64,000 nucleotides of DNA from UBA2166 sp964463965 (GCA_964463965.1 CAYXED010000001.1:62001-126000); one strand, 5' to 3'; positions 35,925 to 44,731 are shown, counted from the stretch's first letter. Notes: generated by a model not told the origin, from the letters alone. Made by a program: numbers and translations.

Positions 35925-36512
35925 CTAAAATGGAACAGTAAATAGCGAAGTGTATATGGACCCCGTGTGATGAAGTTGACTTTTTATCAAACTAATAGAC
36001 CGTGCCGATACAAATTGCCCACAGGACTTGCTTCCTTTCTCACGAATACCCTGAAAAGCATTCAAAAAATGATTATTTTTATTGATTACTCCTCGAAAAC
36101 GTCCAATAGTTAAATGAGGCACAAATGTTCTCCTCTCCTTTGGAAAACCCCATTTTCCAAGTTCACCATCTAATCTGGTTTGAAGATTGAGGAGACCGTC
36201 AGACTGACTTGAAATGCCACACCACAATACCTTTGGACGTTTAACGTTTGGAAAAATACCGAGTTCCCTTAGTTCAATTTGCATGTGCTTTTGCTGTTTA
36301 GCAACTTTAATCATGCAGTCTTGAATACTGCTAATACTCTCCTCTTTTACTGTCCCCAAAAACTTTAGAGTAAGATGTATCCCTTGGATACGAGTCCATC
36401 TCAAAATCGACTCATCAAGCACATGCTTCAAATCAGCCTGTATTCGGACAACCTCTCCACAAATTTCATCAGGGAGGTCCAGCGTAATGAAAAGACGATG
36501 TTCTTGAAACAT
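35925..36512 (-). CDS. thpR: RNA 2',3'-cyclic phosphodiesterase (2H phosphoesterase)
   Basis: A 195-residue member of the LigT/ThpR group in the 2H phosphoesterase superfamily. The two catalytic HxTx motifs are visible as 'GIHLTLKFLG' (about residue 45) and 'VPHLTIGRFRG' (about residue 131). The N-terminal 'RLFITLDLPDEI' matches the family start. These enzymes hydrolyse 2',3'-cyclic phosphate ends of RNA. The length fits (about 180-195). It is convergent with the exported-protein gene and divergent from purB, with which it shares a short intergenic region. Confidence 0.92.
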   Translation of the reverse strand: MFQEHRLFITLDLPDEICGEVVRIQADLKHVLDESILRWTRIQGIHLTLKFLGTVKEESISSIQDCMIKVAKQQKHMQIELRELGIFPNVKRPKVLWCGISSQSDGLLNLQTRLDGELGKWGFPKERRTFVPHLTIGRFRGVINKNNHFLNAFQGIREKGSKSCGQFVSARSISLIKSQLHHTGSIYTSLFTVPF

Positions 36513-36577
36513 AGACTTACACTTTCAAAATAACAATCAGCATGTTACGGTTTATATGCGAGCCCTTTTACACTCAT

Positions 36578-38035
36578 ATGGAGATAAGTGACGTGACCTA
36601 TTTACCTCAGGATATGGCCTGTCCAATTGACTCTCGATACTACGGGGCAAACCCGGAATTTCTCAATCGCCTAAAGCCCTATGTTTCTGAAGAAGCGTAT
36701 GTAAGATATCAAGCAAGAGTTGAAGTTGCACTAGCTGAAGTCCTTGTAGAGCAGAACATTGCTCCTGCGACATTTGCAGAAGAGCTTAAAAGTGCATCTA
36801 AAAAAATTAAGGTTGAAGATGTATACGCTGAAGAACAAAGAATTGGGCACAACATACGTGCGCTAGTCAACTGTCTAAAAACATATATTAGCAAAACAGC
36901 TCAACCCTTTGTTCACCTCTGTGCAACATCAAATGATATTACCGATACAGCCATGGCGCTTCGCCTGAAGGAACTAACTAGAGAGATCCTTCTACCAGAC
37001 CTTATTAGGCTTGAAAACACTATCATTACTCTCTCACGTGCACATGCCGATACTATTCAAATAGGTCGAACGCATGGACAACATGCAATACCCATTACAT
37101 TTGGCTATGCAATGGCGAACTACGCTGCTAGAGTTGGAAACCGAATACACCTAATTGAAAATGCCCGCCTCAATTTGCGCGGTCAACTATCCGGTGCAGT
37201 TGGTGCATATAATGCTCTTTCCTTGTTAGTTCCTGAAAACACAGTCGACTTTGAACGTTCCGTCTTGCAAAAACTTGGGCTACAACCCGTTGATACTCAG
37301 ATCTCTACTCAAATCGTCCACCCAGAATATATCACCGATCTAGTCCATGCAGTAACATCAACCTTTTCTGTTCTTGCAAATATTGCAGATGACATTCGAC
37401 AACTCCATCGAAGCGAAATTGGAGAAGTACACGAACGATATGATGCTGACCGTGTAGGATCATCTACAATGCCTCATAAGCAAAACCCATCTAACTTTGA
37501 ATTTGTGAAAAGCATGTGGAAGGCTATGATGCCACGAATGATGACTCTTTATATGGACCAAATCTCAGAGCATCAAAGGGATCTAACTAACTCAGCGTCT
37601 GCGCGTTTTATCACAGAACTCTTTACTGCATTCATTTACGCTACCAACCGACTGACCAACGCTCTAGACCGCCTTGAGGTGGATAAAAATTCGATGTCAC
37701 GCCAATTACAAGGGACAGAATTTGAAGCTATACTAGCTGAGCCATTATATATACTGCTTACAACACAAGGACATCCAGATGGATATGGCGGCGCAAAAAA
37801 AGTTGTTGAACAGGCACGAATCACAGGAACATCAGTTGCAGAACTAATGTGGAAAGACAAATCGCTAGCTCCATACCTTAAAAACTTATCTACTGAGCAA
37901 CGCAACCTTTTTGAAAACCCTCAAACATATATTGGTGCTGCAATACAACAAACACATGCGACATGTAATCACTGGGAAACTCATTGTCAACAACTAGCAG
38001 AACAATTAAAGTCTGAGTCTCAATCACTTGGATAA
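36578..38035 (+). CDS. purB: Adenylosuccinate lyase
   Basis: A fumarase/aspartase superfamily enzyme of about 485 residues that cleaves adenylosuccinate and SAICAR in purine synthesis. The signature loop is 'DRVGSSTMPHKQNPSNFEFV' with the catalytic Ser, and 'RTHGQHAIPITFG' carries the general-acid His region. 'HLCATSNDITDTAMALRLK' is the first conserved block. The N-terminus 'CPIDSRYYGANPEF' matches the PIDGRY start of many PurB proteins. The frame is open to 36542. I chose the Met at 36578 because it leaves the usual 15-20 residues before this motif; the Met at 36614, with AGGA just before it, is an alternative. It belongs to no operon here. Confidence 0.94.
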   Translation: MEISDVTYLPQDMACPIDSRYYGANPEFLNRLKPYVSEEAYVRYQARVEVALAEVLVEQNIAPATFAEELKSASKKIKVEDVYAEEQRIGHNIRALVNCLKTYISKTAQPFVHLCATSNDITDTAMALRLKELTREILLPDLIRLENTIITLSRAHADTIQIGRTHGQHAIPITFGYAMANYAARVGNRIHLIENARLNLRGQLSGAVGAYNALSLLVPENTVDFERSVLQKLGLQPVDTQISTQIVHPEYITDLVHAVTSTFSVLANIADDIRQLHRSEIGEVHERYDADRVGSSTMPHKQNPSNFEFVKSMWKAMMPRMMTLYMDQISEHQRDLTNSASARFITELFTAFIYATNRLTNALDRLEVDKNSMSRQLQGTEFEAILAEPLYILLTTQGHPDGYGGAKKVVEQARITGTSVAELMWKDKSLAPYLKNLSTEQRNLFENPQTYIGAAIQQTHATCNHWETHCQQLAEQLKSESQSLG

Positions 38036-38089
38036 CTACCAGCAAAACCCCGAATAATATAACGACTTACAACATTCCATGATTAAAGC

Positions 38090-39385
38090 TTAAGGCAAAG
38101 GTGAGGAAACATACTCATCCGCTCCAACATCAGGCATATCGTCCCTCATCTCACCATCAATATCACTTACAACAAGATCATTTAGTCGAATCCCTTTATT
38201 AATTACTTTGATAGCGGTTCCAAGAAGGTGAAGGTTATTTCCCATAGGATCCTCAAACAAAGTTAGAGAGCGTATTTCAATATTCCCAATGTTATTTGGT
38301 CTAGCACGGTCACGAATGGTCATCCGGGGTCGAATAAGGTTATTAACAATCATTGGGTCCGAGTTAAAAAACCGTGTATCAATAGACGAAAATGTTCCGC
38401 CAGTGGAAATAACCGTATTGTGATAGACAGATGCTTGAACTGCGTGCTCCAAGCTGATACCAACATTAAACAAGTCTCCAATATGTCCAAAGATAATGTT
38501 ATTTCTAATAACACCACCTACGTGACCAGTAGCTGCTGTTATTACAACAGCTTTTGAACTACTATCGTAATCTCGATGTGTTCCAATTTCTCCTACACCA
38601 AACCCAATGCCACGTGCACAATTTAAAATGGTATTACGCTCTATAAGAGTATCTTTGCTTGTCTTTGAAAAGTTGATTGAGTAGTTTGCGTGCTCTCCAT
38701 TAGTGCAATGTATGTTTCTGAAAACATTGTCGCGAACATGCCACCCTAAGGCACGATAAGCTTCTATGCCTCCCACAATACAAGAAACTTCCTCATTCAA
38801 GGCTTCGATTTTCCCTCTCCCCTCATGTGTAAGTTCAAAAAGTGAGCAGGCAACTGTTCCAAAATCGTTGTATTGAGGTATGTGATCATTTGTGCCAATT
38901 TTAAAAAAATGGTGTGCGGCATCGAGTAAATGGAGATTATAAAGCAGAGCATGACTTCCATTACCAACAAATTCAATGTGATAGTTTTTATTCCTCCTAA
39001 TCGTTATATCTGCAATCGTGATATGTGGAGCTCCTATCTGAATGATTATTCCAGAATTGTACTGTCCATCGAGCACAACAGCCTCACGTTTTCCAGAAGC
39101 TGCCCGTAAAGTCATATTAGAGGCACGAAATACTAAGCTTTTCCCATTAAGCTTATAAACTCCATCCGAAAGCAGAATAGTTGTTCCTGGCGCAGCTTGC
39201 GCCACAACAGAGGGAAGAGTGCTAGCTTCCTCCGCAGTTATTGTAACAACAGGTCCACCCTGATTAAGGGAGGGAAGAGGTGCACATAAGCTTTCGTTTG
39301 CGTAAGAAAATGACGGCCAGACGGCTTGAATAGTGACGAAAAGAGTTGATAAAAACGCAAGCATTATCCAAGCACGCTTTATCAT
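38090..39385 (-). CDS. Exported right-handed parallel beta-helix protein
   Basis: A protein of about 431 residues with a signal peptide (residues 5-28, 'AWIMLAFLSTLFVTIQAVW' then a cleavage region near SYA). The mature part begins with 'LPSVVAQAAPGTTILLSDGVYKL'-type sequence at residues 57-79, the usual entry to a pectin-lyase-like helix. It continues through repeating N/I/V-rich coils such as 'NVFRNIHCTNGEHANYSI', 'IERNTILNCARGIGFGVG' and 'VIRNNIIFGHIGDLFNVGI'. The end, 'MPDVGADEY', is the common DxGAxE terminus of such proteins. Relatives include alginate- or chondroitin-type lyases and non-enzymatic adhesins; no catalytic set is recognised. The ATG at 39385 has AGAGG about eight bases upstream. 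Confidence 0.82.
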   Translation of the reverse strand: MIKRAWIMLAFLSTLFVTIQAVWPSFSYANESLCAPLPSLNQGGPVVTITAEEASTLPSVVAQAAPGTTILLSDGVYKLNGKSLVFRASNMTLRAASGKREAVVLDGQYNSGIIIQIGAPHITIADITIRRNKNYHIEFVGNGSHALLYNLHLLDAAHHFFKIGTNDHIPQYNDFGTVACSLFELTHEGRGKIEALNEEVSCIVGGIEAYRALGWHVRDNVFRNIHCTNGEHANYSINFSKTSKDTLIERNTILNCARGIGFGVGEIGTHRDYDSSSKAVVITAATGHVGGVIRNNIIFGHIGDLFNVGISLEHAVQASVYHNTVISTGGTFSSIDTRFFNSDPMIVNNLIRPRMTIRDRARPNNIGNIEIRSLTLFEDPMGNNLHLLGTAIKVINKGIRLNDLVVSDIDGEMRDDMPDVGADEYVSSPLP

Positions 39386-39463
39386 TTTCAAACCTCTTTT
39401 TTATTGCAAAACCAGAGCGTGCTTGACTACTAGTAAGTAACCACAGCAGGCGCTAATCCAGAG

Positions 39464-40399
39464 TTAGGAAACTTCTTCCCTTGTCAATTTCAAAAATACA
39501 TCTTCAAGGGTCATAGTCATGGATGTAAGCTCAACAAGCCCCCAGTTTCTATTTACTGCAATACGTGCAAGATCTTCACGAAGATCTTGATTTGCTGCAG
39601 ACTCTACTAAATACGTAGGGTACGGCATCGTATTCTCATAAAAAACATTCAGGACACTTGGCATCTCTTGAAGCTGTTGCAAAGTCTCTGCTGTCGATGA
39701 ACGCAAAACCATACTGACTTTTGACGATTGTCGTAACTTTGCAGACAATCTATCTTGAGAATCTTCGGCCATAATCCTACCATCATTGATAATCACCACC
39801 CTACGACATACTGCTGTAGCCTCCGGTAGTATATGGGTACTAAGAATTACTGTGTGATTTTCAGCAAGACTAGTAATTAACTCCCGAATCTCAATAATTT
39901 GTCGTGGGTCAAGACCAGAAGTTGGCTCGTCAAGAATGAGAACCAACGGTTCATGCACTAATGCTTGAGCTAATCCAACCCTCTGGCGGTAGCCTCGTGA
40001 AAGATTTGCAATTAATCGCCTACGGACATCTCCTAGTGACACACGCGCTACAACACGATCAACAGCCTGATCTACTCTGTGGGAAGGGACCCCCCTTAAA
40101 CGTGCGGAAAATTCAAGAAACTCTGTAACCGTCATTTCTGGATACAATGGCGGCACTTCAGGCAAGTATCCAATTGTTTTTTTCACGTCCATAGGGTGAT
40201 CAAAACAATCAAATCCTGCCACACTAGCAGAACCTGAGGTAGCTGGAAGAAAGCAGGTTAAAATACGCATCGTCGTTGTTTTTCCAGCACCATTCGGCCC
40301 AAGAAATGCCACCACTTCTCCCTTGGCAACCGAAAAACTTATCCCGTCAACGGCAGTGAAGTTTCCATACCTCTTTGTAACATTACAGACATCAATCAT
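39464..40399 (-). CDS. ABC-2-type transporter ATPase (GldA/NatA-like), without an adjacent permease
   Basis: A 311-residue ABC ATPase of the drug/polysaccharide exporter DRA group. Walker A is 'AFLGPNGAGKTTTMRILTCF', the Q-loop is 'IGYLPEVPPLYPEMTVTEFL', the signature is 'LSRGYRQRVGLAQALVHEPL' (LSRGY variant) and Walker B is 'LVLILDEPTSGLDP', with the H-loop in 'VILSTHILPEA'. A C-terminal regulatory domain of about 90 residues follows, ending 'LTSMTMTLEDVFLKLTREE', typical of GldA-like proteins that work with ABC-2 membrane subunits. The usual permease gene does not follow; the next gene downstream is the beta-helix protein. The partner must lie elsewhere, or was lost. Confidence 0.9.
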   Translation of the reverse strand: MIDVCNVTKRYGNFTAVDGISFSVAKGEVVAFLGPNGAGKTTTMRILTCFLPATSGSASVAGFDCFDHPMDVKKTIGYLPEVPPLYPEMTVTEFLEFSARLRGVPSHRVDQAVDRVVARVSLGDVRRRLIANLSRGYRQRVGLAQALVHEPLVLILDEPTSGLDPRQIIEIRELITSLAENHTVILSTHILPEATAVCRRVVIINDGRIMAEDSQDRLSAKLRQSSKVSMVLRSSTAETLQQLQEMPSVLNVFYENTMPYPTYLVESAANQDLREDLARIAVNRNWGLVELTSMTMTLEDVFLKLTREEVS

Positions 40400-40550
40400 C
40401 TTCTATTTTTCACCTCATCTCATGTGTAAAAATAAAGCAGACGGAGATTATATTGAGCGCCAATAAAACCCGTCAAGATAGCAAAATATAACCTACCTTA
40501 AAAAAACACACAAAATGCTTTAAAATATTATTCTCCAAGCAGGCCATTCA

Positions 40551-40579
40551 TTGACAAATCAACGGACTTCCCTTATCTT
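40551..40579 (+). promoter_or_regulatory. Sigma-70-type promoter for the speD leader
   Basis: A perfect -35 box TTGACA (40551-40556) is followed after 17 bases by TATCTT (40574-40579), four or five matches to TATAAT. The start of transcription would be near 40585-40587. In the 324-base gap between the ABC ATPase gene and speD, the part before this promoter (40400-40550) is A/T-rich and shows nothing else that I can name. Confidence 0.65.
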
Positions 40580-40584
40580 GCTGC

Positions 40585-40722
40585 CCTGAGCCTAGAGTTG
40601 CAACCACATGTGTTGGTCGTAAGCTTCCGAGGCTTTATGATTCAATCCCGGGGAGGTGGAAAGGAGCACGGTCTTCGTCTTTCCAAGAAGCCGGCTTATT
40701 AGTGGAAGGAGGGACAGGGAAG
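40585..40722 (+). ncRNA. Probable structured leader RNA upstream of speD (possibly 6S-like)
   Basis: About 138 bases between the promoter and speD are clearly less A/T-rich than other gaps. Pairing I can draw includes TGAGCC (40587-40592) with GGCTTA, CTGCCC with GGG-A-CAG next to the speD ribosome site, a GGAAAG/CTTTCC hairpin around GAGCACGGTCTTCGT, and GAGGCTT with AAGCC. The closing arm would cover the purine-rich speD ribosome site, which suggests a regulatory leader sensing SAM, polyamine or another signal. The strings CCCTGAGCC, GAGCACGGTC and AGAAGCC occur in the same order as in enterobacterial 6S RNA, so a free 6S RNA is the alternative. Neither class is established. Confidence 0.42.
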
Positions 40723-40723
40723 A

Positions 40724-41125
40724 GTGCAAGCGCTAGGAACGCACCTTTTAGTTGAGTTACACAAATGTAACCCAACGCTTCTCAACAATGCAGAAGAAGT
40801 TGAGAAAATCATGGTAGCTGCAGCCAACACGGCTGGGGCAACTATTGTCGACACCCACTTTCACCAGTTTAATCCTATTGGCGTAAGCGGTATGGTTGTT
40901 ATTACTGAGTCTCACCTTGCTATCCATACTTGGCCAGAGTTTGAATATGCGGCTATCGATATTTTTACCTGTGGTGATACCCTGAAACCAAAACAAGCCG
41001 CGCAACAACTGATTGAAGCCTTTGAATGCGAACAACCCACCCTGTACGAAGTGAAGCGCGGCTGCGTGCCGCTCACAGGTATCCTCTCCCATGGCCAGCC
41101 CGAAAAATTGCAAATGGTTCCATGA
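40724..41125 (+). CDS. speD: S-adenosylmethionine decarboxylase proenzyme (class 1B)
   Basis: A 133-residue prokaryotic AdoMetDC precursor. Self-cleavage occurs before Ser in 'VVITESHLAIHTWPE', creating the pyruvoyl cofactor on the alpha chain. The other conserved blocks are 'GATIVDTHFHQF' and 'AAIDIFTCGD', with the catalytic Cys and the His of the first block. It supplies decarboxylated SAM as the aminopropyl donor for spermidine. The start is a GTG, preceded by AGGGA/GGAGG-like purines that may be paired in the leader RNA. Its 3' end overlaps speE by 35 bases. The start MQALGTHLLVEL aligns with the family N-terminus. Confidence 0.94.
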   Translation: MQALGTHLLVELHKCNPTLLNNAEEVEKIMVAAANTAGATIVDTHFHQFNPIGVSGMVVITESHLAIHTWPEFEYAAIDIFTCGDTLKPKQAAQQLIEAFECEQPTLYEVKRGCVPLTGILSHGQPEKLQMVP

Positions 41126-42014
41126 AGAACTCGCGCCGCATGAAATTCACATGCATGGCGTGAAATCAACTCTCTACTCTAAAGCCTCACAATTCCAGCA
41201 AATTGATATCGTCGAAACCGAAGGATATGGTCTATGTCTCGTACTGGATGGAAAGCTACAATCTACGGAATCAGATGAGTTTATTTACCATGAGGCCTTA
41301 GTTCACGCAGCAATGCTCACACATCCAGACCCTCAAAGAGTAATGATCATCGGTGGTGGTGAGGGTGCCACTTTACGTGAAACGCTACGCTATCCATCAG
41401 TGAAACAAGCAATCATGGTGGATATCGATAAAGATGTAGTCGAGAGTTGTCGAGAATACTTGCCAAGCTGGCATCTAGGCGCATTTGATGACTCAAGATC
41501 TCAAGTACTTCATGCTGACGCGCGTAAATACCTTGAAGATACTAAGGATTCTTTTGATGTAATCATAATTGATCTATCAGACCCGATTGAGGAAGGCCCA
41601 GCTTACCTTCTTTTCACACGAGAATTTTATAGCCTTGTCAACGAACGACTGACCAAGGATGGAATAATTGCAGTCCAGGCAGGCGCAACTAGTATAAACA
41701 GCTTGTTGAATTATGGGGCAATCTATCAAACATTAAAAACAAAGTTTCCCGTGGTCCGTCCTTACCAAGCTTTTGTGCCCGCTTACGGATGGCCTTGGGG
41801 GTTTGGTTTTGCATCAAAAACACTTGACCCTTGTGATATTTCTACAATGGAATTCCAGGCACGCATAGAAAAGCGTGTAACCGGAAACATGAAATATCTT
41901 ACTGGCGAGCTATGCAGAGCTCAATTTGCACTTCCAAAGCATATCACTGAGTATATTGATAAGGTCGATCGAATTATCGAAGACAACCATCCTTTATATG
42001 CTTTCCCTGTATGA
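41091..42014 (+). CDS. speE: Spermidine synthase
   Basis: A 307-residue aminopropyltransferase. 'VMIIGGGEGATLRETLRYPS' is the SAM-like nucleotide-binding loop. 'IMVDIDKDVVESCREYLP' carries the acidic residue for decarboxylated SAM. 'FDVIIIDLSDPIEEGPAYLL' holds the catalytic Asp that activates putrescine. The N-terminal beta domain includes 'ESDEFIYHEALVHAA'. It uses the product of SpeD, whose gene overlaps its start by 35 bases, so translation is likely coupled. A downstream start would shorten the N-terminal beta strands. The length fits the family (about 280-310). Confidence 0.95.
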   Translation: MASPKNCKWFHEELAPHEIHMHGVKSTLYSKASQFQQIDIVETEGYGLCLVLDGKLQSTESDEFIYHEALVHAAMLTHPDPQRVMIIGGGEGATLRETLRYPSVKQAIMVDIDKDVVESCREYLPSWHLGAFDDSRSQVLHADARKYLEDTKDSFDVIIIDLSDPIEEGPAYLLFTREFYSLVNERLTKDGIIAVQAGATSINSLLNYGAIYQTLKTKFPVVRPYQAFVPAYGWPWGFGFASKTLDPCDISTMEFQARIEKRVTGNMKYLTGELCRAQFALPKHITEYIDKVDRIIEDNHPLYAFPV

Positions 42015-42136
42015 TCCTACCTATTGGTGAGTACTGAAAAAGTGCCTGGTTTTCCACCGTTACTTATCAAAATAACTGATAGGCTACAAGGTTTTTCCTT
42101 GCCACCAACTGAATACGCTATCATCTTAAAGTGGTA

Positions 42137-43600
42137 ATGTCCCTGTCCTCTCACCTCAATGACGAGCAATACAAAACCCCACTCTTTGATGCCATGGTTG
42201 CGCTCGCAGAAAGCCGGAAAGTCTCATTTCATACACCAGGCCATAAAAGTGGAAAGGGAATTAGCACACGATTCAGGAAATTTGTTGGTCCAAAAATTTT
42301 TTCAATAGACCTCACTACACTTGACGAAGTTGACTCCTTACAGAAACCAGTAGGTGTTATTAAAGACGCCCAACGCCTTGCAGCATTAGCCTATGGAGCT
42401 GATCGATCATACTTCCTCATTAATGGAACTAGTGGGGGTGTTCACGCCATGCTTGCCACTACATGCCGCACTGAAGAAACCATATTAGTCTCACGCAATG
42501 CACACAAGTCAGTGATCACAGGTCTAATACTTAGTGGAGCTTCACCAAGCTATTTCTCCCCAGCATTTAGCTCTACTCTCCAGCTGGCTGTAAATGTCAC
42601 ACTCGATGACGTCAAGACCGCAAGCACTAGAGCACCAGAAGCACGGACTCTATTTCTCACAAGTCCAAACTATTACGGTTTGTGTGCCGATCTAGCACCT
42701 ATAGTAAAGTATGCTCACGAAAAAAACATGACCGTCCTCTTAGACGAAGCTCATGGGCCACACTTTCACTTTCACAAAGATTTGCCTATATCAGGCCTAG
42801 ATGCTGGAGCTGACCTCATCGTACAAAGCACCCACAAAATTATTGGTGGAATGACTCAAGCATCAATGCTTCATGCCAATGAAAAACGCATAGACCTTGA
42901 CCGGTTAGCTCAAAATCTCCGCTTTTTACAGACTACAAGTCCTTCATACATTCTGATGGCTTCTCTCGACCTTGCAAGAATGCAAATGGCAACGGAGGGA
43001 GAAAAGCTTTTAAACAGTGCAATTCGTTTAGCTGAAGATGCACGGGAGCGTATAAATAAAATTCAAGGACTTCAGTGTTTTGGGCGACAAGACCACCATC
43101 ACCTTGATGTAACAAAACTTACAATCAGAGTGTCAGATCTTGGACTTAGCGGCTTTGAAGCTTCACAACTTTTGAATACGAAGTATCAGGTTCAAGCTGA
43201 GATGGCAGATCCATTTCATGTTTTGGTAATCATTAGCATTGGAGATCGAAAACAAGATATTGACCTCCTAGTAAATGCACTCGCACAAATTGCACAAACT
43301 GAAAGAAAACAACACTCACATTACAACTCCACCAACCTTACAGCTCCTCCCATACCAGGGGAAAGAGTTCTCACACCTCGTGAAGCATTTCTTTCGAAGC
43401 ACCATCCTCTACCTCTTCGCGAAGCCGCAGGAAAAACATCTGCGGAAGTTGTTACGATATATCCTCCAGGCATCGCACTCTTAGTCCCTGGAGAAATTAT
43501 TACGCTAGAAACAATTGAATATATATGTCTATTGACTGAATTTGGTGCTACAATCGACGGGCTCGATGAAGCAAATACAATTGTCAGGATAGTGAAGTAG
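42137..43600 (+). CDS. Orn/Lys/Arg decarboxylase family PLP enzyme
   Basis: A fold-type-I decarboxylase of about 487 residues. 'VSFHTPGHKSGKGI' opens the N-terminal block. 'FLINGTSGGVHAMLATTC' binds PLP phosphate, 'VLLDEAHGPHFHFH' supplies the Asp and His to the cofactor, and 'IVQSTHKIIGGMTQASMLH' contains the Schiff-base Lys. The smaller C-terminal domain has 'REAFLSKHHPLPL'. Relatives decarboxylate arginine, lysine or ornithine. Following speD and speE by about 120 bases, arginine decarboxylation to agmatine, or ornithine to putrescine, would feed the same pathway. The sequence does not decide the substrate. The ATG at 42137 is preferred over a GTG two codons upstream. Confidence 0.92.
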   Translation: MSLSSHLNDEQYKTPLFDAMVALAESRKVSFHTPGHKSGKGISTRFRKFVGPKIFSIDLTTLDEVDSLQKPVGVIKDAQRLAALAYGADRSYFLINGTSGGVHAMLATTCRTEETILVSRNAHKSVITGLILSGASPSYFSPAFSSTLQLAVNVTLDDVKTASTRAPEARTLFLTSPNYYGLCADLAPIVKYAHEKNMTVLLDEAHGPHFHFHKDLPISGLDAGADLIVQSTHKIIGGMTQASMLHANEKRIDLDRLAQNLRFLQTTSPSYILMASLDLARMQMATEGEKLLNSAIRLAEDARERINKIQGLQCFGRQDHHHLDVTKLTIRVSDLGLSGFEASQLLNTKYQVQAEMADPFHVLVIISIGDRKQDIDLLVNALAQIAQTERKQHSHYNSTNLTAPPIPGERVLTPREAFLSKHHPLPLREAAGKTSAEVVTIYPPGIALLVPGEIITLETIEYICLLTEFGATIDGLDEANTIVRIVK

Positions 43601-43755
43601 CGTTCATGTTATAAAGTTCTTAGGAGAGTCTTTAAAAATTGAAGCACCTACAGAAAGTTTTTTTATTAAACCTTCGTTTCAGTAATATACAAATATGGCA
43701 TATACTTTAGCATAGAGAGCTATGTAGCCTCCTTACACTACAGGTCGGATAACCT

Positions 43756-44259
43756 ATGTCAACCAGCGAAAGTCCCAAGTCAACATTCTTCCAACAACTA
43801 CTCAGACTACTTGGTCTGCTCGTGCTTGCAACAGGAATCTTTGCATTTGGTTACTATACTGGAGGAAAAAAAGAGGGAGAAGACCCTGTAGAGTCCCTTA
43901 AAGGCCAAGTACAAGAAGTGACATCAACGGTAGTGGAAAAATCATCTGAACTAAAGCGTGACTTGACACTCTGGAGAAGCCTGAAGAAGGCAAAAACCTT
44001 AACCATAGGTGCCGGAGATGAAATTCGTCAAAAGAATTTTGGAAAGGCGAAGAACGAAGTAAGTGAAGTAATAGAACTCTTAACTGAGGCCAGCGCCATA
44101 CCAGAAGCTCGCGAAGGAGTCGAACAAAAAATCAATAGTTTCCGTACACGCCTACTTGATGTTCAGGATGATGCAAATGCCCTTAAACCTACCGCAAAGC
44201 AAAAGCTCGACGACATCGCTGAAGACATGGAACAGTTTATCAGAGATTTGCGTAACTAG
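43756..44259 (+). CDS. Membrane-anchored coiled-coil protein of unknown function
   Basis: A 167-residue protein. A single TM at residues 15-36 ('LLRLLGLLVLATGIFAFGYY') follows a short Ser/Lys-rich cytoplasmic head. The remainder is highly charged and probably helical, with heptad-like patterns ('EDPVESLKGQVQEVTSTVVE', 'AKNEVSEVIELLTEASAI', 'RLLDVQDDANALK'), ending in 'DDIAEDMEQFIRDLRN'. No catalytic motif is seen. It precedes the SNase-like gene by 19 bases in the same direction, so the two are probably co-transcribed. A periplasmic scaffold role is a guess from topology. Confidence 0.75.
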   Translation: MSTSESPKSTFFQQLLRLLGLLVLATGIFAFGYYTGGKKEGEDPVESLKGQVQEVTSTVVEKSSELKRDLTLWRSLKKAKTLTIGAGDEIRQKNFGKAKNEVSEVIELLTEASAIPEAREGVEQKINSFRTRLLDVQDDANALKPTAKQKLDDIAEDMEQFIRDLRN

Positions 44260-44278
44260 GCCTCTTCTTTAGTAACTT

Positions 44279-44731
44279 ATGATTACCGGTCTGATCGCTC
44301 TACTCCTAGTGATAGCGACCCCTACCTCCTTGCTGTCGGCAGAGTTCCTGGACGTAACATATCATCAATGCCAAGATGCAAAAACTTGCGAGTTTCGAGT
44401 TTTAGAAGCACATCCAATCTTTGGAGAAAACGTAATCGTTCGTATCACTGGGATAAACGTACCTTTAATGTCTGGAAAATGTTCTCTTGAACACACTTTG
44501 GCAGTAAAAGCAAAAAATATACTCCATGAGATACTTAACAAGGCACACACTATCGATCTCATAGATGCAAAACGGGGGAATTTTTTTCGATATAGTGCCA
44601 GAATCAGAGTCGATGGCACTGATGTCGGGCAAATGCTAATTGATCGTAAGCTAGCAGTTTCAGTAGAAACTATGCCAAAATCAGGCATTTGGTGCCCATC
44701 ACAACACCCTCATAACGAGAAACGACTTTAA
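44279..44731 (+). CDS. Exported SNase-like (thermonuclease-fold) protein, degenerate active site
   Basis: A 150-residue protein with a signal peptide (residues 1-20, 'LIALLLVIATPTSLLSA'). The rest follows the staphylococcal-nuclease OB-fold: 'NVIVRITGINVPLMSGKCSL', the helix 'AVKAKNILHEILNKAHTIDL', 'FFRYSARIRVDGTDVGQMLI' and 'RKLAVSVE'. In active SNases Glu43 lies in 'DTPE' and a calcium-binding Asp precedes the Arg; here that position reads 'NVPL' and the Asp is not evident. The Arg in 'VRITGI' and one in 'FFRYSAR' remain. So nuclease activity is doubtful. It follows the coiled-coil protein gene and precedes the Cld-fold gene by about 150 bases. Confidence 0.72.
   Translation: MITGLIALLLVIATPTSLLSAEFLDVTYHQCQDAKTCEFRVLEAHPIFGENVIVRITGINVPLMSGKCSLEHTLAVKAKNILHEILNKAHTIDLIDAKRGNFFRYSARIRVDGTDVGQMLIDRKLAVSVETMPKSGIWCPSQHPHNEKRL

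Noticed and set aside
40560..40722. SAM-I riboswitch from CTTATC and GGAGGGAC strings
   Set aside because: The strings occur in the wrong order and the core SAM-I pseudoknot pairing is not found.
40585..40722. 4.5S (SRP) RNA
   Set aside because: The conserved GGUCAGGUCCGGAAGGAAGCAGCC-like apex is only vaguely approached and lacks the GGAA tetraloop context.
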